From JBFHRB01 sp041591915 (GTDB lineage: Bacteria; Actinomycetota; Nitriliruptoria; Nitriliruptorales; Nitriliruptoraceae), in assembly GCA_041591915.1 (NCBI GenBank), contig JBFHRB010000069.1:1-13353 (forward strand): 13,353 nucleotides of DNA, in the 5' to 3' direction. A model generated the notes under the pieces. It saw only the letters and a program-made list of their open reading frames with translations. It did no database searches and had not been told where the DNA came from. The position numbers were made by a program, and so were the translations under genes. Every line of letters begins with the position of its first letter. The first letter of the stretch is position 1. Below, piece by piece: positions 5,617 to 12,991 of the stretch.

Positions 5617-7974
5617 TCAGTCTCGCTTCCTGGGGCCCGTCCAGGCGGGCAGGATCCGTAGTTGGCTGACGGCGGCCCGCTCGACCTCGTCGGGGGAGAA
5701 GGCGATCCGGATGCCCCTGCCAGCCTCCCAGAGCTCGAGCTGGTCGTCGTAGTGGGGGGAGAAGGGGTTCCCGGACACGCCGCCCGGCAGTGCCCAGCGG
5801 CTCGACTCCCAGTTGCCCACGTCGATCGCCATGCGCAGGGTCGCGATCGAGTTCGGGCTCGCGAGGGGGTCCAACGGTGGGACGCCCGCCTGCGGGATGG
5901 TGTGCGCGTCTCCCCCGATCCGCAGTGGGCCGCGGTCGAAGATCGCGGCGATGGCTGCCGGGGCCCCGTCGGAGACGAGATGGCGCAGCACGAGTGGTCG
6001 CACGTCGCCCCAGGCCCAGGCGAGGACCTCGTCCCCGAACTCGGCCCGCAGCCGACGCACCACGACGGCGAGGGCGTGCTCGATCTGGGCGTCCCAACCG
6101 TCGTCGAACCAGCCGTCCGGCTGTTCACCAACGAGCCGGTTGACCAGGGAGACGTGCTTGAGGGCAAGCAGGGACTCGTTGGTCATCGGCGTCTTGGCCT
6201 TGCCGAGCATCCAGTCCGCGGCCCGCGGGGCCTTCGCGCGCATGATCCGCACGGCCAGCTCGGACGTGAGCAGCTCGTAGATCGTGGCTGCCGGTGACTC
6301 GGCCCGGACGTGGCCGTCCCAGGCACGCAGCAGTGCCACGGCCTTGCGAGCGTCGGCGTCGGCCGGGGAGCGGTCCACGATGACGTCGCGGATCTCGAGC
6401 CAGGGCAGCGATCGGACGTCGAGCTGCAGCGCGAGGGTGGACCTGACGTCCCAGTCGTCGCGATCGGCGAGCTGTTCGGCGATGGCCGCGGCGCGGTAGC
6501 CCTCGAGCCAGTCGACGCCGAGGAACGCCTTCGCGTCGTCGTCGCGGACCGGCTTGTTGTTCGCGGTGGCCAGGAACCCGAGCTCCGGGTCCGTTGCGTA
6601 CGGCAGGTCGTCGAACGGGACGGCGTCCGTCTCCCAGCCGACGCCGGGATCGCTGCCGTCCTGGGGCAGCGTGCCGTTGCCCCGCCGCCGGACGGGCAGC
6701 TCACCGACGAGCTGCCACCCGATGGTGCCGGTGGTGTCGCCCCAGACGAGGTTGAGCTGCATGCCGGGCCAGTCCCGGAAGAGCTCGCGGAACTCCTCGA
6801 ACGTCGTCGTGCGGGGCGCATCGAGCAGGCCCGTGACCCTGCGAGCGTGCGCCCAGGTCCCCTTGATGGCGATCGAGAAGGAACCGTCGCCCAGGGCGGG
6901 GCCGACGACCGGGCCGTGCGGGGTCTCGAGCACCTCGAGGGTCTCGTGCTCGGCGCCGCGGACGTCGATGCGTTCGGTTCGCACGTCGCACGGCACGAGG
7001 TCGCCGCCGATCCGGATGGAGCGACGATCGGGGCCCACGTCGACGAGGAAGAGGTCAGTGTTGTCGCTGTGGCCAGACGTGGCACCCCACGCCCCGTGGC
7101 CGTTGTGCGCGGCCGCGAAGCCCGGCGTGCCCACGAGCGTGGCACCGGCGACGGCCCAGTCCGGGCACCGCACCTGTGCGAGGTACCACAGCGTCGGCAG
7201 CATCGGCGGGAGGTGGGGGTCGTTCGCGACGATGGGACGGCCCGTCGCGGTCCGCGACCCGGCGACCGCCCAGTTGTTGGAGGCCCCGGGTCCGGCGTAC
7301 TGCCGCAGGTGCTCGAGGTCCTCGGCCAGCGCCTCGATCGTCGCGCCGGCGGCCATGGCCGGGGGGGCGGTGACCGGGAGGTGCTCGGCGTACGTGGGGT
7401 CGATGGCCGCCAGCGCCTGGGGTCCGTCGAGCGTGAGGACGAACAGGCGCGCGAGCTCGTGCTCCCAGTTCGCCGCGAGCATGAAGGCGTTGAACGCGAC
7501 GATCGCCAGCACGTCCAGGCCGGTGAACGGCGTGGGCCTCGATCGCAGCAGCGCGAACTCGTGCGGCACCTTCGGCAGCCCGACCGACGTGCCGTCGGTC
7601 AGCCCTCGTCCGAACGACTGCAGCTGCGTCCGCGTCGTCTCGTCGAGCGCACCGAACTGCTCGCGAGCGATGTGCGCGAACCCGATGCGGCGCGAGAGAC
7701 GGTCGATCTCGAGGCCGTCCGAGCCGACCAGCTCGGACAGCCGGCCCGTCGAGATGCGCTTCATCACCTCGCACTGGAAGGCCCGGTCCTGCCCCATCGC
7801 GAAGCCCAGCCCGTACCAAGCGTCCTTGGCCCGCTGGGCCTCGATGTAGGGGACGCCGAACTCGTCGCGCCGGATCAGGACCGGGCGGCTGATGCCGTTG
7901 AGGGTCACGACACCGTCGGTGAGCGGGAGCCGTCGCCCCAGCGTGCTGCGCAGCGCGCTGCCTGCGAGGTCCAC
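5617..7974 (-). CDS. Penicillin acylase family Ntn-hydrolase
   Basis: A 785-residue member of the penicillin amidase family. These enzymes cleave themselves autocatalytically into alpha and beta chains and hydrolyse amide bonds in beta-lactams, N-acyl homoserine lactones, lipopeptides or related compounds. The N-terminal signature is present ('RRDEFGVPYIEA', 'GQDRAFQCEVMKR', 'GRLSELVG'). The catalytic nucleophile, which would become the beta-chain N-terminus, is Ser232 in 'GPGASNNWAVAG'. It is followed by 'NDPHLPPMLPTLWY', 'GTPGFAAAHNGHGAWGATSG' and the oxyanion-type 'ATANNKPV'. Length is normal for the family. No signal peptide or N-terminal membrane segment is seen, which is unusual since many relatives are periplasmic or secreted. 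GTG at 7974 has AGGGGG at 7984-7979, with 4 nt spacing. It lies 43 nt downstream of the kinase gene and 1 nt upstream of the small-protein gene. The substrate is unknown. Confidence 0.93.
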   Translation of the reverse strand: MDLAGSALRSTLGRRLPLTDGVVTLNGISRPVLIRRDEFGVPYIEAQRAKDAWYGLGFAMGQDRAFQCEVMKRISTGRLSELVGSDGLEIDRLSRRIGFAHIAREQFGALDETTRTQLQSFGRGLTDGTSVGLPKVPHEFALLRSRPTPFTGLDVLAIVAFNAFMLAANWEHELARLFVLTLDGPQALAAIDPTYAEHLPVTAPPAMAAGATIEALAEDLEHLRQYAGPGASNNWAVAGSRTATGRPIVANDPHLPPMLPTLWYLAQVRCPDWAVAGATLVGTPGFAAAHNGHGAWGATSGHSDNTDLFLVDVGPDRRSIRIGGDLVPCDVRTERIDVRGAEHETLEVLETPHGPVVGPALGDGSFSIAIKGTWAHARRVTGLLDAPRTTTFEEFRELFRDWPGMQLNLVWGDTTGTIGWQLVGELPVRRRGNGTLPQDGSDPGVGWETDAVPFDDLPYATDPELGFLATANNKPVRDDDAKAFLGVDWLEGYRAAAIAEQLADRDDWDVRSTLALQLDVRSLPWLEIRDVIVDRSPADADARKAVALLRAWDGHVRAESPAATIYELLTSELAVRIMRAKAPRAADWMLGKAKTPMTNESLLALKHVSLVNRLVGEQPDGWFDDGWDAQIEHALAVVVRRLRAEFGDEVLAWAWGDVRPLVLRHLVSDGAPAAIAAIFDRGPLRIGGDAHTIPQAGVPPLDPLASPNSIATLRMAIDVGNWESSRWALPGGVSGNPFSPHYDDQLELWEAGRGIRIAFSPDEVERAAVSQLRILPAWTGPRKRD

Positions 7975-8001
7975 GCTTCCCCCTGACCGGTCGGGGCCGC
8001 G

Positions 8002-8007
8002 AGGCTA
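8002..8007 (-). promoter_or_regulatory. Possible -10 box (TAGCCT) before the acylase gene
   Basis: In the 43-nt gap after the kinase gene, TAGCCT is read on the minus strand 27 nt before the GTG at 7974. It could give the acylase its own promoter, besides readthrough from the kinase. No -35 box is evident. Confidence 0.25.
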
Positions 8008-8017
8008 GTGCCGCGCC

Positions 8018-10597
8018 CTATTCGAGCGTGACCGCCCCGACCACCCCGTACTCGCCAGCCGGCGTGTCGACGAGTACGCGGACGTCGGTCCCATCGAGCC
8101 ATGCGGAGACGATCCACCCGCCCCCGTCGCAGCCGGCCGTGACGTGCGCGTAGAGGCGACCCTCGTGGACGCCGAGCAGGTGGGTGCCCTCGCCTCCCGT
8201 GCCGAGGTCGAGGCGACTCCCGGTGCCGTCGGCCTGCAGCCACTCGATCGCCGCCGCCCCACAGTCGCCGGCCCACTGCAGCAGGACGCCGTCCTCCACG
8301 GGGATGGCGTCGACGTGGCCGAAGTCGACCACGTTCGGTAGGCCGGCCGGCGGGGCGGTGAGCGGCGTGGCAGGGGACCCGTCGACCGGGACCAGCCAGA
8401 GGCGGTGGTAGTAGGTGTCATCACCATCGATGGCACAGCGGGCCAGGACGGTCACGGCGTCCCACCACCGCGAGGGCAGGCACCGCTGGGTCGGGGCGTC
8501 GAGGTCCACGATCGGCGTGCCGTCGACGGAGACCAGGGAGAACGTCCCCGGCCCGCCGACGACGACCGAGAGGCCGTCGGGGGCGTACAGCCAGTCGGCC
8601 TCGAAGGCGTACGGCATGGTCGGCTCGTCGAGCAGGACGGCGAGCACGTCGCCCTCGGGCGACGAACGCCACAGCGTCACGCTGTCACCCCAGCTGTACT
8701 GGAGCACCAGGTTGGCCCCCGTCGGCCGCGTCAGCCCGGCTGGCCACGTGCCCTCGGGCATGAACGCGGAGGTGAACGACCCGTCCCCCAGGTCGTAGCG
8801 GTGCCAGGCGATCCAGTAGCTGCCGTCCTCACTGATGGCGGTCGATGACAGGAGGGCGAGGTTCCCGTCGGGTGTCCAGTCGAGGAGGCCGTGCGGCGCG
8901 GCCTCGCCGGGCCACGTCGCCACCTCGGACAGCGTTCCGTCAGGAGCGACGAGGATCAGCGATCGTGGCGACCCGTCCAGCGGGGACATGGCGTCCGCGT
9001 GGTCGTACAGCACGAGCGTCCAGCCCGGCCCCACCCCGGCTGCGGGCGGGGGATCCCCGTCCACCGGTGCGAGCGGGGCGGGGCTGGTGGCCGCGTCGCC
9101 CGACGTGTCGGGCGGTGCCGTCGGATCCGCGACCGGGGTGTCCGGGTCGACCGGGGTGCCGGCGGAGATGCTCGGTGAGGTGGTCGGTCCGCGGTTGCCG
9201 CCCGAGAGAGCCGTCCAGGCGACGGCCGCCGACGCGATCACCCCGACGCCGGCGACCAGCGGAACGAGCCACCGTGGGCGGCTGCGGGACGGTGGCGCCG
9301 GCGCCAGGCCCTGCGTTGGCGGCGCTTGTGGGGCCGTGCGCGTGGGTGGCGGGGGCCTCGGCGCGGTGCGTGCAGGTGGTGGCGGGATGTTGCCGGTGGT
9401 GGGCGTCGGCGCGGTGCGCGTCGGCGGAGGTGGGACGTCGCCGGTGGTGGGCGTCGGCGTCGTGCGTGCAGGTGGTGGCGGGATGTTGCCGGTGGTGGGG
9501 GGCTGCGCGGCAGGCGCGGCAGACGCCGGGATGCCGCGGGCGGCAGGCGGCATGGCGTCGCGCCCGGGCGTGGGTGATGGCGGGCTGTCGCTCGTACCTG
9601 ATGGCGCGCGCCCGGCGTCCGACGCCGGGGTCGGCGGGGCGTCGTGCGCGGGGGTCCGCTCGGGGTCCCGGCTCCGGGGCCGCACCCGGGTCGGCATGGC
9701 ATCAGCGGTCACCGGCCCGGGCGTCCGCGGTGAGGCTGGCGCCGACCGCATGTCGGGCGGAGGCCCGACGGTGAGCCTCGCCGTCACCCCGTCGAGCGCC
9801 GCGAGCGCTCGCCCGAACGTCTCCGCCGATGCGTGACGCGCCGCGGGGTCCTTGGCCATCGCCCGCTCGATCTCGGCGGCGAACCCGGCCGGGACGCCCA
9901 GCGGGCGCAGGTCGGGCACGGCGTCGCGAGCGACGCGGGTCACGATCTGCAGCAGCCGGTCGCTGTCGCCAGCGAACGCCGGGGAGCCCTGTGTCAGCGC
10001 GAAGAGCGTCGACGCCAGGGAGTACACGTCGGAGGCCGCCGACGGGGGCTCCCCGTCGAGGATCTCCGGTGCCGCGTGCAGGGCGCTGGCGGTGATCACC
10101 CCGCTGCGGGTCTCGGTCGCCCCCTCCATCCTCGCGATGCCGAAGTCGCCGAGGTGGGGTTCGCCGTAGGCCGAGATCAGCACGTTGGCCGGCTTGATGT
10201 CTCGGTGGAGGATGCCCGCGCCGTGGGCGGTCTCGAGCGCCCCGGCGATCTTGACCCCGATGTCGCCCACCTCGCGCCAGTCCATCGGGCCGCGCTGGGC
10301 CAGTCGGTCGCCGAACGACCCGCCAGGCATGAGGTCCATCGCGAGGTACGGGTAGCCGTCGTCGGTCAGGCCGTAGCCGTACACCGTGACGATGTGTGGG
10401 TGGCCCGACAGCGCACCCATCACCCGACACTCGCGCTCGAACCTCCGGAGCGCCTCCTCGTCGACCGCACGCGACGACAGCACCTTGACGGCGACGGCGC
10501 GCTCCACGCCTGCCTGCACCGCGCGGTACACGGTCCCGAAGCCTCCGCGACCGACCTCCTCGAGGAGGTCGAACCCGTCGATCGTCGGTGCCGTCAT
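8018..10597 (-). CDS. Receptor-type Ser/Thr protein kinase with extracytoplasmic sensor
   Basis: An 859-residue PknB-like (Hanks-type) kinase. The kinase domain (about residues 9-270) has the Gly loop GRGGFGTVY (16-24), Lys38 in VAVKV, alphaC Glu56, HRDIKPAN with Asp133 and Asn138, and DFG with Asp151. The activation loop holds several Thr/Ser residues ('GATETRSGVITASALHAAPE'). Residues about 275-440 are a Pro/Thr-rich linker with three exact-length 16-residue repeats (367-414). One membrane segment follows (about 443-464, 'WLVPLVAGVGVIASAAVAW'). The outer C-terminal part (about 465-859) has repeated 'PDG'/'VDG' strand motifs typical of TolB-like beta-propellers, and four Cys residues that could form disulfides. 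It probably senses an external ligand and phosphorylates cytoplasmic proteins. ATG at 10597 is preceded by AGAAGGG (10607-10601). It is divergent from tyrS and is the first gene of the kinase-acylase-small protein set. Confidence 0.93.
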   Translation of the reverse strand: MTAPTIDGFDLLEEVGRGGFGTVYRAVQAGVERAVAVKVLSSRAVDEEALRRFERECRVMGALSGHPHIVTVYGYGLTDDGYPYLAMDLMPGGSFGDRLAQRGPMDWREVGDIGVKIAGALETAHGAGILHRDIKPANVLISAYGEPHLGDFGIARMEGATETRSGVITASALHAAPEILDGEPPSAASDVYSLASTLFALTQGSPAFAGDSDRLLQIVTRVARDAVPDLRPLGVPAGFAAEIERAMAKDPAARHASAETFGRALAALDGVTARLTVGPPPDMRSAPASPRTPGPVTADAMPTRVRPRSRDPERTPAHDAPPTPASDAGRAPSGTSDSPPSPTPGRDAMPPAARGIPASAAPAAQPPTTGNIPPPPARTTPTPTTGDVPPPPTRTAPTPTTGNIPPPPARTAPRPPPPTRTAPQAPPTQGLAPAPPSRSRPRWLVPLVAGVGVIASAAVAWTALSGGNRGPTTSPSISAGTPVDPDTPVADPTAPPDTSGDAATSPAPLAPVDGDPPPAAGVGPGWTLVLYDHADAMSPLDGSPRSLILVAPDGTLSEVATWPGEAAPHGLLDWTPDGNLALLSSTAISEDGSYWIAWHRYDLGDGSFTSAFMPEGTWPAGLTRPTGANLVLQYSWGDSVTLWRSSPEGDVLAVLLDEPTMPYAFEADWLYAPDGLSVVVGGPGTFSLVSVDGTPIVDLDAPTQRCLPSRWWDAVTVLARCAIDGDDTYYHRLWLVPVDGSPATPLTAPPAGLPNVVDFGHVDAIPVEDGVLLQWAGDCGAAAIEWLQADGTGSRLDLGTGGEGTHLLGVHEGRLYAHVTAGCDGGGWIVSAWLDGTDVRVLVDTPAGEYGVVGAVTLE
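9356..9499 (-). repeat. Three 48-bp in-frame tandem repeats in the kinase linker
   Basis: The block CCGGTGGTGGG recurs at 9393, 9441 and 9489, exactly 48 bp apart. On the coding strand each unit encodes 16 residues of the form PTTG(N/D)(I/V)PPPP(A/T)RT(A/T)P(T/R), codons 367-414 of the kinase. A degenerate partial copy (PPPPTRTAPQ) follows. The outer two units are closer to each other than to the middle one. Confidence 0.9.
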
Positions 10598-10620
10598 CGG
10601 CCCTTCTCTGCCCTCTCTCC

Positions 10621-10626
10621 AGCCTA
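10621..10626 (-). promoter_or_regulatory. Putative -10 box (TAGGCT) of the kinase gene
   Basis: Read on the minus strand, TAGGCT lies 23 nt before the ATG at 10597, leaving a short leader that contains the AGAAGGG ribosome-binding site. No good -35 box is seen. Confidence 0.35.
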
Positions 10627-10700
10627 CGCAGGGAACTCGCCCTCGTCCCCGGCCGCTCGCGCCGGCCGCTCGGTGTCCTGCCGCGTCGGCCGGACGGTGG

Positions 10701-10730
10701 TTCGTCCCGTTCGCGGCGCATGGGTACCGT
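10701..10730 (+). promoter_or_regulatory. Putative leaderless promoter of tyrS
   Basis: TACCGT (10725-10730) ends 8 nt before the ATG at 10739, and a weak -35-like TTCGTC (10701-10706) lies 18 bp further upstream. The leader would be zero to two bases, so there is no room for a T-box or other tRNA-sensing leader. No Shine-Dalgarno sequence precedes the ATG. Confidence 0.5.
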
Positions 10731-10738
10731 CACGCGCC

Positions 10739-12040
10739 ATGGACCAGCCGAACCCGATCGACCTCCTCCGCGCCCGCGGCTTCGTCAACGACATCACCGA
10801 CGAGGACGGGTTGCGCAAGCTGTTCGACACCGAGCGCGTGACGTTCTACGTGGGGTTCGACCCGACCGCGCCGAGCCTGCACATCGGCAACCTCGTCGGG
10901 ATGATGGCCATGGCCTGGCTGCAGCGGCTCGGGCACCGGGCGATCGCGATCGCCGGTGGCGCGACGGGCCGCATCGGCGACCCCTCGGGCCGTGACGCGG
11001 AGCGGGAACTCCTCGACGAACAGCTGCTGGAACGCAACCTCGCCGGGATCCGCCGCGACCTCTCGCACTTCGTCGACCTCGGCGACCCGGAGCGCGGGAT
11101 CCTCGTCGACAACCACGACTGGATCGGGCCGCAGAGCTACCTCGGGTTCCTGCGCGACGTCGGCAAGCACTTCTCCGTCAACCAGATGATCGCCCGCGAG
11201 TCGGTGAAGCGCCGCCTCGAGGACCGCGACCACGGCATCAGCTACACGGAGTTCAGCTACCAGCTCCTGCAGGCGTTCGACTTCGCGCACCTCTACGAGG
11301 CGGAGGGATGCCGGCTGCAGGGCGGGGGGTCGGACCAGTGGGGCAACATCGTTGCCGGGATCGACCTGACCCGACGGATGCACGGGGGTGAGGTCTTCGG
11401 CCTGACCTGGCCGCTGATCACCACGTCCGACGGCCGCAAGTTCGGCAAGAGCGCCGGGAACGCGGTCTGGCTGGACGCCGAGATGACCTCCCCGTACGCC
11501 TACTACCAGTACTGGGTGAACGCCCACGACGACGACGTCGTGCCGTGGCTGCGCATGTTCACGTTCCTCGAGCTCGACGAGATCGAGGAGCTCGCGGCAC
11601 AGCATGCCGAGGCCCCGGGGCGGCGGGTCGCCCACCGGCGCCTCGCCGAGGAGGCGACGCGGCTGGCCCACGGCGAGGACGGGCTCGCCGCCGCCCAGCG
11701 CGCGACCGAGGTGCTGTTCGGCAAGGAGCCGTTCTCGGGCCTCGACGACCGCCTGCTCGGGGAGGCCTTCGATGCGGCGCCCTCCGTCTCGTTCGCTCGC
11801 GGCCGGCTCGAGGAGGGCATCGGCCTGCTCGACCTGATGACGGAGGTCGATGCCGCCAGCTCGAACTCGGAGGCGCGCCGGCTGGTCAAGCAGGGTGGCG
11901 TCCGGCTCAACAACGCCCCGGTCGACGACGACGAGAAGGTCATCGGCCCCGACGACCTCGCCTCGCCGACGATGCTCGTCCTCCGGGTCGGCAAGAAGCG
12001 GTACTACCTCGCGCGGTTCGACGGCGAGGGCGAGGCGTGA
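10739..12040 (+). CDS. tyrS: Tyrosyl-tRNA synthetase (TyrRS, bacterial type)
   Basis: A 433-residue class I synthetase that charges tRNA(Tyr) with tyrosine in the cytoplasm. The sequence shows the HIGH-type motif HIGN (48-51, in 'DPTAPSLHIGNLVG'). The tyrosine-binding region is seen in 'YTEFSYQLLQAFDF' and 'GGGSDQWGNI'. The KMSKS-type motif is KFGKS (234-238), the form common in bacterial TyrS. The C-terminal S4 RNA-binding domain spans about 367-430 ('EARRLVKQGGVRLNN'). The length matches the 420-430-residue bacterial family. The ATG at 10739 fits the family's N-terminus and a promoter 8 nt upstream; the long open frame before it is antisense to the kinase gene. The stop overlaps the start of the alpha/beta hydrolase gene by 4 nt, so the two are co-transcribed and probably translationally coupled. 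Confidence 0.97.
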   Translation: MDQPNPIDLLRARGFVNDITDEDGLRKLFDTERVTFYVGFDPTAPSLHIGNLVGMMAMAWLQRLGHRAIAIAGGATGRIGDPSGRDAERELLDEQLLERNLAGIRRDLSHFVDLGDPERGILVDNHDWIGPQSYLGFLRDVGKHFSVNQMIARESVKRRLEDRDHGISYTEFSYQLLQAFDFAHLYEAEGCRLQGGGSDQWGNIVAGIDLTRRMHGGEVFGLTWPLITTSDGRKFGKSAGNAVWLDAEMTSPYAYYQYWVNAHDDDVVPWLRMFTFLELDEIEELAAQHAEAPGRRVAHRRLAEEATRLAHGEDGLAAAQRATEVLFGKEPFSGLDDRLLGEAFDAAPSVSFARGRLEEGIGLLDLMTEVDAASSNSEARRLVKQGGVRLNNAPVDDDEKVIGPDDLASPTMLVLRVGKKRYYLARFDGEGEA

Positions 12041-12900
12041 GCCAGCCCGGGTGGCGCTTCAGCGGTGTCGGCGACGATGTCCGCCTCGCCTACCTCGAAG
12101 CGGGGCCAGAGGACGGCGAGCGGGTCGTCCTCCTCCACGGTCTCCCAGCCGGCGCAGAGCTCTGGCGTGACGTCATCGGCCACCTCGCCGACCAGAAGCT
12201 GCACGTGCTCGCCCCCGACCTGCCGGGCTACGGGCGAACCGAGGTCGGTGTGGACACCGACCTGTCGATGGCTGGCCTCGCCGCGATCATCGGTCGCTGG
12301 CTCGACGACAAGGGCCTCGGCCCGGTCTGGGTGGTCGGCCACGACATCGGCGGCGGCGTGGCCCAGGTCCTCGCGGTCGAGCGCCCCGAGGTCGTGTCCC
12401 GCCTGACGCTGAGCGACACGATCAGCGACAACGCCGTCATGCCGAACGCGGTGAAGACGTTCCAGCCCATCGCGCGGGCCGGGCTGTTCCCGGCGCTCGC
12501 CGCGGCGAGGCTCGCGCCCAACCGTTACATGCGCCGCGAGTTGCGCCGCGGGTTCGCGGACCCGGATCGACTCGGTGGCCTCGACATCGACCGCGTCTTC
12601 TTCGACGCGAAGTTCCGGGACAAGGGCGCGCGCCACCGTTTCGGCCGCGCCGTCGGGGCGATCGACTTCGCCGACGTCCACAAGGTCAGCCCACGGCTCG
12701 GCGACGTCGAGGTGCCGGTGCAGCTGCTGTGGGGCCAGGCCGACGTCTTCCAGCCGTGGTCGCCGACGGGCGAGCGCCTCGCCGAGCTGCTCCCCGACCC
12801 CGACATCACCCTCCTCGAGAACAGCGGCCACTTCGCACCGATGGAGACGCCCAAGGCGTACGCGGACGCGCTCCTCGCGTGGCGCGACGGGATCGGCTGA
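12037..12900 (+). CDS. Alpha/beta-fold hydrolase with Asp nucleophile
   Basis: A 287-residue alpha/beta hydrolase of the epoxide hydrolase/haloalkane dehalogenase-like group. The oxyanion motif is 'LLHGLPAG'. The nucleophile elbow is GHDIGGG with Asp103 rather than Ser, the acid is probably Asp236 ('GQADVFQP'), and the catalytic His is His265 ('NSGHFAPMETP'). A cap domain lies at about 125-215. Haloalkane dehalogenases usually have Trp right after the nucleophile; here it is Ile104, which makes that reaction less likely. Epoxide hydrolase or another Asp-based hydrolysis is possible, but the substrate is unknown. There is no signal peptide. The start GTG at 12037 overlaps the tyrS stop (GTGA), so translation is probably coupled to tyrS, though no functional link is apparent. 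A GC-rich hairpin lies 23 nt beyond the stop. Confidence 0.9.
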   Translation: MSQPGWRFSGVGDDVRLAYLEAGPEDGERVVLLHGLPAGAELWRDVIGHLADQKLHVLAPDLPGYGRTEVGVDTDLSMAGLAAIIGRWLDDKGLGPVWVVGHDIGGGVAQVLAVERPEVVSRLTLSDTISDNAVMPNAVKTFQPIARAGLFPALAAARLAPNRYMRRELRRGFADPDRLGGLDIDRVFFDAKFRDKGARHRFGRAVGAIDFADVHKVSPRLGDVEVPVQLLWGQADVFQPWSPTGERLAELLPDPDITLLENSGHFAPMETPKAYADALLAWRDGIG

Positions 12901-12922
12901 GCACCCGTTGGGCCCGGACGCC

Positions 12923-12939
12923 GCCTCGACGGTCGAGGC
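12923..12939 (+). terminator. GC-rich perfect hairpin after the tyrS-hydrolase operon
   Basis: GCCTCGAC (12923-12930) and GTCGAGGC (12932-12939) form a perfect inverted repeat around one base, foldable as a 7-bp stem with a 3-base loop. It lies 23 nt past the hydrolase stop. There is no T-run after it, as is common for actinobacterial terminators, so a second operator-like role is also possible. Confidence 0.4.
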
Positions 12940-12957
12940 AACTGGTCTGACCAGTTG
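12939..12957 (+). promoter_or_regulatory. FadR/GntR-type operator palindrome
   Basis: CAACTGGTCTGACCAGTTG is a perfect 9-1-9 inverted repeat. Its core TGGTctgACCA matches the TGGT-N3-ACCA pattern known for FadR-subfamily GntR regulators. It overlaps the -35 box (TTGACC, 12955-12960) of the GntR-family gene that starts at 12992, which predicts autorepression. Confidence 0.75.
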
Positions 12958-12984
12958 ACCAACGGACCTCGTGGCCGGTAGCGT
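12955..12984 (+). promoter_or_regulatory. Putative leaderless promoter of the GntR-family gene
   Basis: TTGACC (-35, 12955-12960), an 18-bp spacer and TAGCGT (-10, 12979-12984) are followed by exactly 7 nt and the ATG at 12992. This is the best-formed promoter in the window and suggests a leaderless transcript. Confidence 0.65.
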
Positions 12985-12991
12985 TCCGGGC

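Noticed and set aside
6310..7986. 558-codon open frame on the plus strand opposite the acylase gene
   Set aside because: It is fully antisense to a gene with clear family motifs. Its product is a low-complexity Arg/Glu/Gly/Val string with no recognisable domain, as expected from frames kept open by high GC.
9356..9499. Possible CRISPR-like array from regular 48-bp spacing
   Set aside because: The units are directly adjacent with no unique spacers, and they encode a regular in-frame protein repeat.
8835..9836. 333-codon plus-strand open frame with Gly/Val repeats
   Set aside because: It mirrors the Pro/Thr-rich repeat linker of the kinase gene on the other strand; the repeat pattern is inherited from the true coding strand.
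9833..10738. Long N-terminal extension of tyrS
   Set aside because: The extension is antisense to the kinase catalytic domain. The TyrRS family N-terminus and promoter spacing both support ATG at 10739.
12037..12900. Haloalkane dehalogenase assignment for the hydrolase
   Set aside because: The nucleophile is Asp as in that family, but the halide-binding Trp after it is replaced by Ile, so the specific reaction is not supported.
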